64,000 bases of DNA, from contig NC_089856.1 of NCBI RefSeq assembly GCF_036373705.1, positions 1,923,501 to 1,987,500 on the forward strand, in the 5' to 3' direction. The stretch is from Amia ocellicauda. Taxonomy: Eukaryota; Chordata; Actinopteri; Amiiformes; Amiidae. The notes beneath the pieces were generated by a model. That model ran no database searches, had not been told where the DNA came from, and saw only the letters and a program-made list of their open reading frames with translations. Position 1 is the stretch's first letter. Each line of letters begins with the position of its first letter. Both the position numbers and the translations under genes were made by a program. Below, one piece after another: positions 1-12,364 of this stretch.

Positions 1-199
1 GATTATGTCTTAAGACGAACTGGACTCTTGCATTTTGAGAGCAAGTAAGACCTCCGATGGGATTCTGGTCCTCCTGCTATGAGCCGCAGTCAGTCAACCC
101 CACACACACTGGGATGGGACCCTGACAGCTCAGTGCGCCACACCTGCAACACACAGAAACTGCCACCGTACTGATGCAGCATCAGTTCAAATAAAACAA

Positions 200-839
200 A
201 CTCACATGGCAGCGCTGTGATGCTGGCTTACAGTTCACAGCAAATACCTACTGTAGAGACTGACACTGAGATGTTTCTCACACTGCCTTGGCTCTGTATC
301 AAAGTATGTGTAGCATTTAGGCTGTTCAAACCAGAAAGTCAGATTTCCAACACTCCAAAGGATGGAGTCAGCACCTGTTTGCATGCCTATGGATCCATAC
401 CATCCAGCCCATTTCACTGGCTGTCAGTCTTGCAGTGCAGTTAATGGTTACTGTGTCTTCATATCTCACCACCACTGTGTAGGGTCAATCTCAATGGGAC
501 ACACTGGTAATCTCGGTCTCTGTCATGCAGCTCATGGAGCATCAGTCTTGGAAGGATGTGGATCCACACACACACACAAACACACACCACATTATAGCAA
601 TGGGGATTCTCTTCCCTTCCACACATTCACTCCCTGGATATAGCAAGGCAAGGGGAGGTAGACTGTGAAGTGTGTCTGAATTATAAAACATTATTATAAT
701 AACCTGGCAGTTTGTCTCTTTACACCTAGAGACAGGGATGCAAATATAGAGTAAAACAGTGTGACTTACCACAGCCAGGGAGGACAAGAACAGTAACACT
801 CAAAAAGCATTGAACCTGCCACAGGAATGTCATCTCCAT
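200..839 (-). pseudogene. Decayed ICAM-like gene, 5' part, running off the left edge
   Basis: The signal exon 770-839 (MEMTFLWQVQCFLSVTVLVL) is intact and ends in phase 1. The N exon 252-503 has a 1-bp deletion after the IEIDP codons giving TGA at 466-468, and a further 5-bp deletion that removes the codon for the putative integrin-binding glutamate. Its total length is still a multiple of 3. Only 26 bp below the N donor comes a stub of the last codons of a D2 exon with its donor (about 201-226), matching the D2 end at 15267-15290, so the intron and nearly all of D2 are deleted. Positions 1-200 match the intron after D2 of the gene at 14.5-21.3 kb. Later exons would lie outside the window. 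Confidence 0.68.
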
Positions 840-944
840 TGTCAGAACTCGATCTTCAAGACTAGAAATCTGAAAAAAAAAAACCTCAACAAATAGTACT
901 GGTGTGCCCATCAGAGGATTTCATAATTTATCTACTTACGTTTG

Positions 945-946
<2 letters not shown>

Positions 947-1006
<60 letters not shown>

Positions 1007-1029
1007 AGTAGTAGTAGTAGTAGTAGAAG
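947..1029. repeat. (ATT)n followed by (AGT)n microsatellite
   Basis: About 20 ATT units, then TAGTAGTAG, in the 5' flank of the left-most ICAM-like gene. Confidence 0.95.
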
Positions 1030-1270
1030 TTGTTTAACACATACATTACATCCACTGGGATCTCTTCATTAGCTGTGAGTTGCAGAAGGACTTACAGCAA
1101 GAAGAGGAGAGGAATTAAACCAGATCAAATAACATGCAAGAAGTCACTTGATTGGTCCTCGTAAGCCTCACTCCTGCAGTTCGGCACTGTATATTAAAGT
1201 ACAGCAGGGTTTAAAGTAACAAAAACATCTGCAGGTTCAGAAACAGAGCTTGTGACTCCAGCGCCCCTCA

Positions 1271-1280
1271 GGAAATCCCC
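1271..1280 (-). promoter_or_regulatory. NF-kB-like site upstream of the left-most ICAM-like gene
   Basis: The minus strand reads GGGGATTTCC, a perfect GGGRNWYYCC match, about 430 bp above the ATG. It lies in a block of about 150 bp conserved upstream of three of the ICAM-like genes. Mammalian ICAM1 is induced through NF-kB. Confidence 0.35.
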
Positions 1281-1456
1281 AAGGCTGCCTGACACATGCA
1301 GATAACTAGTCCTTGTTCACGGCTTCTTAACGGCTATTGGAGGCAGAATGAAGTGATGAAAACAAGATGAAGGAAAGGGGCTGGACACAATACACTGAAC
1401 AAGCACCATCTTGACATAAAGAGAATTCCAGCTGAAACAATTATTATTATTATTAT

Positions 1457-1900
1457 GATAACACTTTAAAATAGGTCTCCCTAATTACATAGTAGGAACT
1501 CAGTAACTACATGTTAGTTACTCATAAGAACACTGTAATTATCAATTTGTTAACATGTACTTAATGTGTAAAAAGTGGGCCAAGTGGACTTATGTTTAGT
1601 TTCAGAGCTGGGGTGGATGCCATCAATATTGGTGGGGGGGCATCAAATGTTGAACAATTTAAGATTCTCTCAACATTGCAGAGGCCATGTCCCCCCCACC
1701 CTCCTCTGAACCTACAACTATGATGCCCAGTACAGCTCCAAAGGCATCCTTACCAGACAAAGGTGTACTAACATCATTTTTACACATTAAGAACATGTTA
1801 ACAATATAAATACACTGCTCTTATGAGTAACTAACGTGTTACTGAGTACCTACTATGTTAATAAACTGTAATTTGGCAGACCTATTGTAAAGTGTTACCC
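1457..1900. mobile_element. MITE with long terminal inverted repeats, copy 1
   Basis: Ends TAACACTTTAAAATAGG and CCTATTGTAAAGTGTTA; subterminal sequences (AGTAACTACATGTTAGTTACTCATAAGAAC and its inverse) also pair. About 440 bp with no coding capacity. Confidence 0.65.
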
Positions 1901-2860
1901 ATAAAACATTTTCCTTATGTGAGTCGTTCTATGAAAAGCATGTAGGTCAGATCACCCTACAAAATAAATAGACTTTGAAAGTGTAAAAGCACACATACTG
2001 ATATTTTTATTAAAAAACAACGTGGTGTTTCAGGTGTGGGTTTTCCATTCATTAACACTGAAGTCTATACTGTACAGGTACCGGTTCCTTGCCATCACAA
2101 GCCTGTATTGAATAGCTGGGTTTTCTGCCACAAATATTTTTTTATGCCACGTTTTGTGTCACTCAGGAGCTGGCACAAGAGATTGCCTCACAGAGAAAGA
2201 GCCAGGGAGTCAGGGTGTCAGAGAGAAAATAAATATGGTAAGTATGGTTCTTTTTGTATTAGAATTGTAATTTAATTTTAATAAGCAGTGTCTGTAGTCC
2301 ACACCCAATTCCTGTCACCACCCAGATTATTTAATATTTTTCACAAGCACATGAGGTTTCTTATACATCTCAAAATGTGTCAGGGGTAAGAATCTATTCT
2401 TTGCTTTTGTCCCTCATTTTCTCACTGGCTGCGTTCTTTTAAAAAACGGGAACTTTGATATCGACAGGAACGTACATGATACAAATATGCCAACACCAGC
2501 AAATGACAATGATATTTTATTCAGTATGTACACAGAGATGGAACTAAATCAAGAACAAAACAACTCTACACCTGTTCAAAATCCGCTGCATAATAAAAAA
2601 ATTAAATGTATATAAATAAAATTGAAACACTGTACTTTGCATATGTCAATATTCTTTGTTGTCACAATAGCTATTGCTTTAGTTCAGAGACCTTCTACAG
2701 AACAATACACGTTCTATACAGTTTGATGGTTGAAATTATGAAGCTGAAATTCAGAAAAACAGAATCGCGTTGCTCAGAATATCAGTAAGGGGCCCGATAA
2801 GGAAGTGAACAAACCAGGGTTATGTTTTTATTTTCAAGGGGGAAGAACTACAATGGTAAG
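1880..2860 (-). repeat. Paralogous copy of the giant gene's 3' flank
   Basis: Matches 32670-33730 in the same orientation over about 1 kb (for example the GTTTCAGGTGTGGGTTTTCC and GCCCGATAAGGAAG stretches) with small indels. It lies below the decayed paralog at 8.1-12.4 kb and suggests that gene once had the same 3' end. Confidence 0.7.
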
Positions 2861-2929
2861 TAAAGAACATTCCCTCCGATGATTCTCTATTGCCATAATA
2901 CAGTGAGCGGGAGAGTTAAGAACATAATA

Positions 2930-3300
2930 ACGTTAACAATCAAGAGGAGGCCATTCGCCCCATCGTGCTCGTTTGGTGTCCATTAATATCTAAGTGATTA
3001 AGGATCCTATCCAGTCTGTTTTTAATGTTCCCAAATTGTCTCTTCAGCCACATCGCTGGGGAGTTTGTTCAGATTGTGACGCCTCTCTGTGTGAAGAAGT
3101 GTCTCCTGTTTTCTGTCTCGAATGCCTTGAAGCCCAATTTCCATTTGTGTCCCCGGGTGCGTGTGTCCCTGCTGATCTGGAAAAGCTCCTCTGGTTTGAT
3201 GTGGTCGATGCCTTTCATGATTTTGAAGACTTGGATCAAGTCCCCACGTAGTCTCCTCTGTTCCAGGGTGAAAAGGTTCAGTTCCTCAGTCTCTCAGTAG
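2930..3300 (-). mobile_element. 3' fragment of a CR1-like non-LTR retrotransposon
   Basis: The minus strand encodes the C-terminal tail of a reverse-transcriptase protein (DLIQVFKIMKGIDHIKPEEL, then [20 protein letters not shown]), interrupted by indels. Family assignment is from this motif only. Confidence 0.6.
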
Positions 3301-4351
3301 AACTTTCCCTTCAGACCTGGAATAAGTCTGGTTGCAGAACGGCAGGAAATCAACACAACAAACTTAGTTGTCTTAATCTTCTCTGTGCTTCCACACTCTG
3401 TGGTAATAATGAAACCGAAAGAGCACTCACCTAGCCTGTGGAGGAGTCCGTCGCTCTCTGCTATACACCAAGTCTTCTTCTCAGGGTTGCCAGATACTCT
3501 GAAATTCCCCGCAGTGGGGAGCCAATTTCCCTCCATTTCCAAACATATCCCCCCATTTTCAAAATACCCTTTTTAGAGAGGAATTGCATATACAGTATTT
3601 CCATACTAATTTATATGGGCCTTAAATGCCACATTAATTCCTATGAACTTGATATGATACTGAACATATGTAACTGAAATTAAAGGGTGTCTTACCGATT
3701 AATACTTCTCTCCTAGGAAATGTAATGGTAACAGGCTGCTGACCAGGTGCATTTAATACTCTTTTTATGTCATCTTGAGAAGTTGTGCATTTAAGTATGA
3801 ATTTAAGTTGACATGCAGTATGAAAGGAGGTTAAGTCATGATGCTTAAAGGTGAATTGCACATATATTGTATTTTCAAGTGTGTGCATTTATCCTGTTTT
3901 AATTTATTTTGAAAGTAGAAGATTGATTCAACATTTTCTTTAATGCAGCCAATTGCTGAGAAAAATGTAAACCAGTCAAATGTGTGTGTGTGACACCCGG
4001 ACAGGGCAAGAGGGACCCAAGTGCCTTTCGTGGACAGTGACATCTGGTGGCCACATGGTGCCCCATGTGGCAGGCAGAATAGAGCTGATCGAGACCTATA
4101 ACACAGTCCTGGTTCTCGGGCCTTAACCGCATAGAAAATCCAATATGGCTTCCTTATTTCGTACGACTCCGGAAAGCTTCGTCCTTTTCCGAAGCCGTAA
4201 ACATTTACTCTGACAGGGCTCTCCTGATTTTTGACATGCCTTCATTTGATTAGAGTGCTGTTTTAAGGGATAGCAATTTCTTGTCTTCTTCTTACTATGT
4301 ATTTTCAACTCATTTAAACTAATGCTGATGAACTGAAATAAATACAAATTA
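3301..4351. other. Intergenic stretch without recognised gene
   Basis: Short open frames only, no Ig, membrane or transposase motif on either strand. The region where the terminal Ig and membrane exons of the decayed paralog should be (8.1-2.9 kb) was read and none was found. Confidence 0.5.
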
Positions 4352-4537
4352 AGGCCCCACCTCGCAACTTACAAGACTTAAAGGATCTGCTGCTGACGTC
4401 TTGGTGCCAGATACCACAGCACACCTTCAGAGGTCTAGTGGAGTCCATGCCTCGACGGTTCAGGGCTGTTTTGACGGCAAAAGAGGGACCTACACAATAT
4501 TAGGAAGGTGGTCATAATGTTATGGCTGATCGGTGTA
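4352..4537 (+). mobile_element. 3' end fragment of the Tc1-like family at 17.1-18.0 kb
   Basis: Matches 17843-18026, ending in GTTATGGCTGATCGGTGTA. Confidence 0.8.
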
Positions 4538-5381
4538 TATGTGTCCAGCAAGTCCTATACTTATGATCACTGGTTGTCTCACATATGTTGGCTCATATGA
4601 TCTTGAGCTGTAGAGGCTGATCGTTGCGCCGGTTGCTTCTTGAGTTTGCAAACAATCCTAACTAGCAAACTTAATAAAACCGATTGAATAAATAACAAAG
4701 GGGTACTGCAAACTAGCTCTCTTTGTGTTTTTTTAAATTAATTTCCGATTGTGTTCGTTACAATGTTTCACTCGTGTTAAATGCTGCATATTTGCATATA
4801 AACAAAAGAGTACCTGTTGTATCAGATCGGACTGTATGGTCCCAGGGAAGAACATAGGCAGATCATGATGTTGCCTATCAATATCTGACTGTTGCCCATC
4901 AAAAGTGCTACTCTTAGAAGGCTGTAAGATCAGAATTTATTCCTTTCTTCTTCTTGATGGTTTACAATCGCACAATATGTATGTCTTCGTTGCAATATAT
5001 ATACGAAGCAACTCAGAGAACTTACTAACCAGAACTATGGTCCATTTCACAGCGTTTACCCAGATTTTCAGTCAATCACAAAGTTACTGATTGTACAGTT
5101 TGTCCAGATATTTGGTAATATAAAAAGGTTTGCCAAAAAAAAACTTTTCAGTGTGAGTAGAATGTAAATTAGCCTTTTTCTAAAAAATAAATATCATATT
5201 TTTCCTTAACACGGAAGGGTACTGGTCACATATGTGGGAAAAAAGGCAGAAGGACACAAAACAATGGATGCATTTCTCCATGGGTAGTGTAGCGTAAGGT
5301 ACACTTATAAATTTCAATTAAAGAAGTGAATTTATAGTATCACCTTATCACGAATCCTGGAATCTTGTAGAACTCAATTTC
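4538..5381. other. AT-rich intergenic stretch
   Basis: No coding signal, repeats or conserved block recognised. Confidence 0.5.
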
Positions 5382-7115
5382 TGTAATAATTGGACGCAGA
5401 CACCAATTCCAAAGATATAAATTGTCAAATTTATTCAAAACAAAGACTAAATGTAGCACTACACTAATTATACAAAAGGGAAAAACTTATTAAAATTCAA
5501 CTCTAGATCAACAAATCAAAGACAAATCACTTCCGTGACCAAATCAAAGACCATGGGATCGCATATGATAACACACAAATCGTTAAACAAAAAAGGTTAT
5601 AAACACATTGACTACAATACCGGTTAGTAAGACGAAGGTGAGTCTCTCGTTAGTATTGTTAGTCAGACATTAAATAACTACACAGGTTAGTATTTATGTC
5701 AGGTAACTTCTCGTTATATATATATCAGTCTCATTTACGTTTAGGTGCCGAGAAAGATCCTATCATTACTTGTTACCACAATTTCCCTTAACTGATTATT
5801 ATTCAATGATTAAGGATAGGCAGGGCCACCAATAATCTAATGTCTATTAACTTGTGTCAATTTCAGACTAAACAGTTAAACAGGAATGAGAAGATATTTC
5901 TCGGCGTTGACAGATTTTATTTCTAGAATTATCAACAAAACAGTTTAATGCAACACACATTTATATTTAAGAAAACTAAATGATATTACACATTATAGAG
6001 TTATGAATCACAGATTAACATTTCTAATTGATTTCTCAAATGTCATGAATCACAAACTCCAAACTGTTAAACTTATCTGGACTTCGTCGCAGAGAGGCCT
6101 CTCTGTCTTCGGGCTCAGAAAACAGCACACGGCACGAGGTCCGTGTGGTTGGAACAAAGGCAGTCCGGTTCGGCTTCGTCCAAGAACTTCCACTCAGTCG
6201 ATGCACCTGGAAGTTGGGGTTTCGCGAAAGTAGAGTCGTTTCCAAACAGATTTTCCACTGGTTTGAAGGCTCCAAGGTTGTGCACAAAATCTTCTTGGCA
6301 AGCAGGGTCTCTCACCGTACTTATTTGAAGACAAAGTCTTTGAGGAAAGCAGGACCCTGTTCGTTCCAAGGGTCAAGTTTCTTAAGACTCAATAGCTATT
6401 TAAATGACTGACACTTTCGTATGCAGTCGACTTAGTCAATTGTCCAGCTGTAAAACTCCACTGATCAGGTGGGCACAGGCGGGCAGCGCAGTCTGTAAAG
6501 TTCTTTACTTAATAAAGTCCTTTAAAAGAATTCTTCGTACGGCTCAATCTCCTTCTCCCAGTTTAACTCTTCTGTTGCCGGCAAAGACTTGGTTGGTTTC
6601 TGGTTCCGGTTCTGGCAACAGAGCTACAGGTTGAGCTGTGGCAGCAAGTTTCTGGTTCAGGTGAGAGAGAGAGAGAGAGAGAAAGACTGTCCGCTGTTCC
6701 TTATAGTCTGTCAGATCAATAGGTGATTGGTCCCTGAGTTCTTGAGATTGGATTTCGGTTTCAGCCCCCAGTGTCCTATTGGAGGGGGGCTTGATTTATG
6801 ACTGATGTCAATCCATGCCATCTTTTGGAAATGCCTGGGTTCGTAGCTCTATGTCGGGATTTCGGCTCTCATCCACTTCAAAGAGTTTTTATCACCTACA
6901 GGCCCCTTTATCCAGACATCTCATAGCAGAATTCCAACCTATTTGGCCTATTCTCGGTGCCATCCTCCCCACAACTGTCACTTTGATGCAAACCAGTTCC
7001 AAGCTGATGAGCTAAGGAAATCTGATAACTTTGGGGGGGAGAGGTATTCTTTAGATCAGTGCTTCAGCTCAGAGCCCAAATGCTCTTATCCAAATACACC
7101 CAACATAACGCTACA
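5382..7115 (-). mobile_element. Possible solitary long LTR of a retroelement
   Basis: Read on the minus strand the block starts TGTAGCG and ends ATTATTACA. It contains a CCAAT box, a TATA-like GACTATAAGG about 25 bp above a CT repeat, a long non-coding leader and AATAAA about 50 bp before the end. No proteins and no clear target duplication were found, so boundaries and nature are uncertain. Confidence 0.3.
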
Positions 7116-7863
7116 GTAGTATAATATTATAAATCCCCCCTCCCCTAAATTATATGCACTATTATTAGGCTTCATAAATACCTAACACCATCATCATCAT
7201 CATAATATATTTTTGCTGATCATATTGCATGGCATAATCTTGAATAATGTTACCATTATATATACTCTTTGTTTGAAGACTGAAGCTGAAAGACTACAGC
7301 CCCCATGATGCCTTTCTATGGAGGGCTAGCTTGTGGGACCCTGAGAGCTATAGTTTCATGTGTCCTTCAGTGAAACCTCAATTTGAAGTCCATGGACTAC
7401 AGCCCCCGTAATCCCTTGCTGTCTCTCCCTGTAGGTTTCCCTGAGCATTTCTGCTGCATTGCTCTTTGGAAGTAAATACACATAGAAAAATACACGCAGT
7501 ACAAAGGTTAAGATTGGGGCTAACTACCTACCTAACATCATCATGCTATTACTTCTGTTTACTCTAACTCTTACTGGATTTGCCCCTTTGAACTGTTTGA
7601 CTGGATTGCACTGTGTTACGCCTCCTGAGGGGAATAAGGGGTTTGTTATGAAACAGACAGTGTTACAAACCATCACATCAGATACACAGAAATATAAGAT
7701 TGAGTAAAAATTGTGACAACCAGCTCCCCTACTTTAACTTGCATCTTTGCATGTGTCCTGATCAATAGGAACATATATAGCCTAATTTATTGTTTATTCA
7801 TATGGGTAAAATACACTCAGAGACACTGGGAAACTGGATGACCAGAGGCGATCATAGTTATTT
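7116..7863. other. Intergenic stretch with a small direct repeat
   Basis: GACTACAGCCCCC occurs twice (about 7293 and 7395), each after an alternating purine-rich run. Possibly an old repeat; nothing coding. Confidence 0.4.
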
Positions 7864-7934
7864 AAAAAATTAAGGGACTACTTAACATTGATTTCTGAAC
7901 TTGGAGTGGTCTCTTCATTTTTTCCAGAGCTGTA
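7864..7934. mobile_element. Truncated copy of the 80-bp MITE
   Basis: Same core (CTTAACATTGATTTCTGAAC, GGAGTGGTCTCT, TTTTCCAGAGCTGTA) but the left terminal repeat is degraded. Confidence 0.65.
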
Positions 7935-8133
7935 TATTGTGAACAAAGCCTGGAGGTGCATTTGTGTAGGGTCTATTAGGATATATTAAAAACGATGGGC
8001 TCTAAACTCAAAAGTGTCTGTACTTCAACACGGTCTGGACACCCTGATAGCTCAGCACCAGGAAATGAAAACACTAAATCTGTGTACTGAGAAAAAGAAA
8101 GAGAATTTCAAATATTGTGCAGCTCAGACTCAG

Positions 8134-11100
8134 AGAGCACCTCAACGCTGACATTGTGAGTCGTGGATCCATACGTATTGAAGGCTCTATAGGTGTACAG
8201 TCCTCCGTCTGTCCTGCTCAGGGGAGCAGAGGCGTCAACCTCTCGTCCATCCTTGAGCCAGCTGGTCTCGTGGGCAGGACTGCCCTGCACTGTGCAGACA
8301 ACACTGTCGCCCAGGGTCTGGTTCTCCATCACTTCAACACGGTCTGGACACCCTGATAGCTCAGCACCAACTGTGGATCGAGGAGATGACACAGAAACAA
8401 TTGGGTATTACTATTATTAAGATACATGCAAAAATAATAATACAAATTTCTGTACAGAAGAGCATTGTAAAGGGCTATCGACAGATGATTTCCCATCACA
8501 CAGTGGAGTGAACAGAGTGCCACAGTGGGGACAGTGATATGTCTACACAATGTACATGGAGAGAGACACACACAAACTGTTACCAGTGCACTGGGGCAAC
8601 TTACACACAACTGCAACGTTCACTGTGTGCGTGGCGTTTCCATTTGGACTGGTAACTCACAGGGTGAACTGTCCTCCCTCAGTCCTGCTCAGGCCTGCAG
8701 AGATGTCAATGGGCTGTCCACCCCTGAGCCATGTGATCTGCGGCTGAGGATTGCCCTGCGCTGTGCAGTTTACAGTGCTGCCCAGACTGCGATTCTCCTG
8801 CACAGACACACTGTCGGGACACCCTGCTATCTCCGGCCCGTCTGTGGATTGAGGAGATAAAGGTAAACGTCAGGTCTGCCCTTCAAATGAAGCGCCACAA
8901 TGCAGACACACACTCGGGGACACAGGGAAGGAAGGAGACTCATAGGTGACACTGACAGGCTGGAGAATTAGGTTCCTGGCTGACCTCCTTCATGGTGACT
9001 ATTGATGCAGAGTAAATACACCACAGTGTTGTTTTGCGCTTGTGTCTTTTATTAACGGGTTAATTGGTTTTAAAAGTGCTGAGAGCAGTAAGTCAGTAGT
9101 AACTCAATGGACAGAAACTCACTGGATGTGAACTAGCGGAAATGAAAACACTAAATCTGTGTCACCCAGGGTCTGGTGCTCCATCAATGGTGCCCAAACA
9201 CAGTCCTGGAGAGCCTCTATCCAGTAAGTTTTGTCAATGTTAACAGCCTGGGACCACATCATGGAAGTTATTGATCAATTAGGCAAATAGCTTACTGAAT
9301 TAAGGGAACTCTGGCCACTGAGGGATGAAAAGGGTAGATCACTCTCTTCACACCAGATCTCTACAAATCACCTGCTTAATTGATCACATTGAAATTGTTC
9401 CAGGTGTTAAGAAACTGCTGATTAACGGTTACCTATAAAACCTGTCGGACAGTGGCCCTCGAGGACTGGGTTTGAGCAGCACTGGCCCACATCGCTATTG
9501 TACGCTGGATGGTAATGTGAAAGTAATAAAATAAGTAACATCTGTCAATCAGGTGTACCTTTTCTTGCGAGTCGATATACATTTGTTAAGAAAAGCAAAA
9601 CCCAGAATGCAGTCTGGAACTCAAGAGACACCGAAGGGTCCTATGTATTTAACTATTTGGGGGAAATGGCATATTTTCAAAAGCGATTGTAAATTAAGAG
9701 GACACATCTTGAGTATTGCAATTGATTGACAGATGTTAGTTATTATTGTATAACTTCCACATTACCTCTTTCCAACATACAATAACTATGTAGGCGTGTA
9801 CGGTGAATTTCACTATCATAGACTTCCAAAAGAAGACGACGACTCCTGTGCTTCTATGACTTTTGTAGTAATTGGGAGGAGTAGCAACTGAGAGAGAGGG
9901 GGTGGGGGGGAAGAACCACAATTTGATACTTACATACCACCGTTATATTTACACTTCCGTTCACAGATCCCAAGGTGTTAGCAAATGCATACTGGTACAC
10001 CCCTTCGCCAAGTCTGTCGAGGCCCATAGAGGAATTGACCTGTTCCCCGCCCCTCGACCATGTGATCACAGGAGAAGGGTTGCAAGTACCCCCTCGAGCC
10101 ACCTGTTATTTTACACTCTGCAAGCTATACAGCCCACTGAGAGGTCCAGCTTACTATTCAACTCGAAGTTGCTACAGGTCACTAATCACGGGACTTTGCC
10201 TCTTACTATTGGGTCCCTCCAGTCTGCAGTTTCCACATGTCACCACTAGGTGGGATGGTCGTACTAGGCAACAACGTTCTTGACACTAGAAGCTCGGTGG
10301 CACATTTATACTTGAGAAAGCCTTGTGGAAATGTGGGGGATAATGCTATAATTTTCATTGTCTTTCTAGGTTCATGCTCTCACAAATCAGTCTCAGGCTG
10401 CCACAGACTGTGTACATCAGCTGGGATGAATAAATATGCCAAGACTCACACTCTAAGACATCCTTGATAGAGTTTACCCCAGTATCCGCATATTTGTACA
10501 ACATTACCTTAGTTGCCCCTGAATGCTGAAACCTTTAGATACTGGGGCAAAATGAAGAAAGGATGGGGCAGAGATGAAGTGAAGAGCGGGGGGGGAAGGA
10601 ATACAAGGCTTGTTAACTCACACAGCACTGTGAAGTTAAGGGGCTCAGACATCATCACAGGGTTTGGTTGTGGTCCTCTTAGTCCCAGTCTCAGCTCTGC
10701 CTCACACATGTACTGCACTCTATCATCGGTGCGGTTTGGGCTGATCAGGAGGGTAGGAGACACATCCACAGGTTTAGTGGTTTTTCCAGTGAAGGTTTCA
10801 GTGTGGATTAATGCCCCCCCTCTATACCAGTTCACAGAGAGATACTGGACTGTGGCAATGCTCTGGACATCACACTGCAGCAGGTACTGTCCCCCCTCCT
10901 CCATTGGACCAGTGTGTCCCACAGAGCTGACAGAGACACTGTCCGGATACTCTGTGGAAATAGATAATTAACATGAACATTATCTCATATTAGAAAACGA
11001 ATGTGTACCAACAACCAATCAGCTTCCAGATGAAACGGTGAAATTGCCCAACTGTAGATTCAATAGAATCAAACAAATTAAATTCAAATAAATAAATATG

Positions 11101-12364
11101 TGCATATACCTGCACATACATGAACCCCTGTATAAGAGCAACAACTGTTCAGCTACTTTCTGATGCTGGTCTGCAGACAATGGCAATCATGTCAGTGACA
11201 GGACTCCGCAATGAAGCTCAATTTGCAGCTACTGGACAGCAAAAACACAGGAAAGACGCAAATGGTGCATAGTTTTAACTTTTTAGTTTTAACAGCAGGA
11301 TATAAATGTAACCCTGCCTCAAAACCCCACTGTCAAAGTGCTGCACGATATCATCTCCAGCCAATCCGCTCCATTCTGATCTAATACAGGGACCATTCAG
11401 TAACTGTAATGCTACTTTGTGTGGCGATGTCCAGATCAACTAGAAAGACTAAGACAAAATAGTCATTAAAATGAACAAGGGTATATTTTTGCAAAATAAA
11501 AATAATCTCTACGTGTATGTTTTTTTTTAATTCAATTTCTGTTTGGGAAATATTTTTCTCAGCGGAAGGTAAATGTAGGGTTTTAAGAATTATATAAAAA
11601 ACTAAACACATAAATTGTTTCCTAATTACAATAGAGCCCTCTCAATGCAGGCTCCAACGTTTGATAGATGACCTTGACTTTAATATAAGTTTACATTGTA
11701 CAGCAAGGATACTTACTGTAGAGAAGAATGCTGAGATTTTTCAAACACCGCCTTGGCTCAGTCTGAAAGTTTGCGTAGCATCTGGCCTCTACAGTCCAGT
11801 CAGTCAGATTGCTGACACTCCAGAGGAGAGACTGGGGACCTGTTTGCAAGCCTGTAGATCCAACCGATGCCTCCCAGCCCATTCCTCTGGTTCTCTGTGT
11901 TGCAGAGCAGTTAGCTGTTACTGGATCTCCATATCTCACCACCACTGTGGGAGGGTCCATCTCAATGGGACTGTCAGTGGCGTCTGCAAAATAATTATTG
12001 TTTTAGTAAGCCTATCTCTGTTTGTCACACGGCTCATGGAGGATCAGTCTTGGAAGAACATAAATGCATCTCAAGACACACACACGCACACACGCACACA
12101 CACCACATTATAGCAATGGGGATTCTCTTCCCTTCCACACACTCACTCCCTGGATATAGCGAGGCAAGGGGAGGTAGACTGTGAAGTGTGTCTGAATTAT
12201 AAAACATTATTATAATAACCTGGCAGTTTGTCTCTTTACATGTACAAACAGGGATGCAAATTAGAGTAAGAAATGGTGACTTACCGCAGCCAGGGAGGAC
12301 AAGAACAGAACAGAACAGAAACACTCAAAAAGCATTGAACCTGCCACAGGAATGTCATCTCCAT
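8134..12364 (-). pseudogene. Decayed ICAM-like paralog of the giant gene (SP, N, D2, truncated D3, D3, D3)
   Basis: Recognisable exons: 12285-12364 signal peptide, 11717-11983 N, 10622-10951 D2, 9934 to about 10102 truncated D3, 8605-8841 D3, 8134-8370 D3. Lesions: a 10-bp expansion of an AGAAC repeat in the signal exon shifts its end from phase 1 to phase 2. The first N-domain cysteine is serine (DSP where relatives have DCP). The D3 at 8.8 kb has an in-frame TGA at 8657-8659. The last D3 has lost its donor, CTGAGT where the other copies have GTGAGT. No terminal Ig or membrane exon was found between it and the next gene start at 0.84 kb. The 3' flank survives at about 1880-2860. D2 and N are otherwise open, so decay may be recent; an assembly error at the 10-bp repeat is possible but would not explain the other lesions. 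Confidence 0.7.
10103..10510. repeat. Non-coding block shared with 45187-45480
   Basis: About 300 bp nearly identical between the two loci. It has replaced the 5' half of the truncated D3 exon in both. No transposon ends were recognised. Confidence 0.7.

Larger units (their letters stand above)
230..1900 (-). repeat. Segment paralogous to 11.7-14.15 kb (5' part of an ICAM-like gene)
   Basis: N exon, intron 1, signal exon, 5' flank and an upstream MITE at 230-1900 match 11.7-14.15 kb in the same order and orientation, with a large length difference in the flank. Both decayed genes therefore come from one segmental duplication that already contained the MITE. Confidence 0.7.

Noticed and set aside
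6003..6411. Cluster of 60-88 codon frames on both strands
   Set aside because: No shared protein motif; better explained as leader sequence of a possible solitary LTR.
11381..11611. 76-codon minus-strand frame in an intron of the decayed ICAM-like gene
   Set aside because: No Ig or membrane-anchor character with correct splice borders; AT-rich intron sequence.
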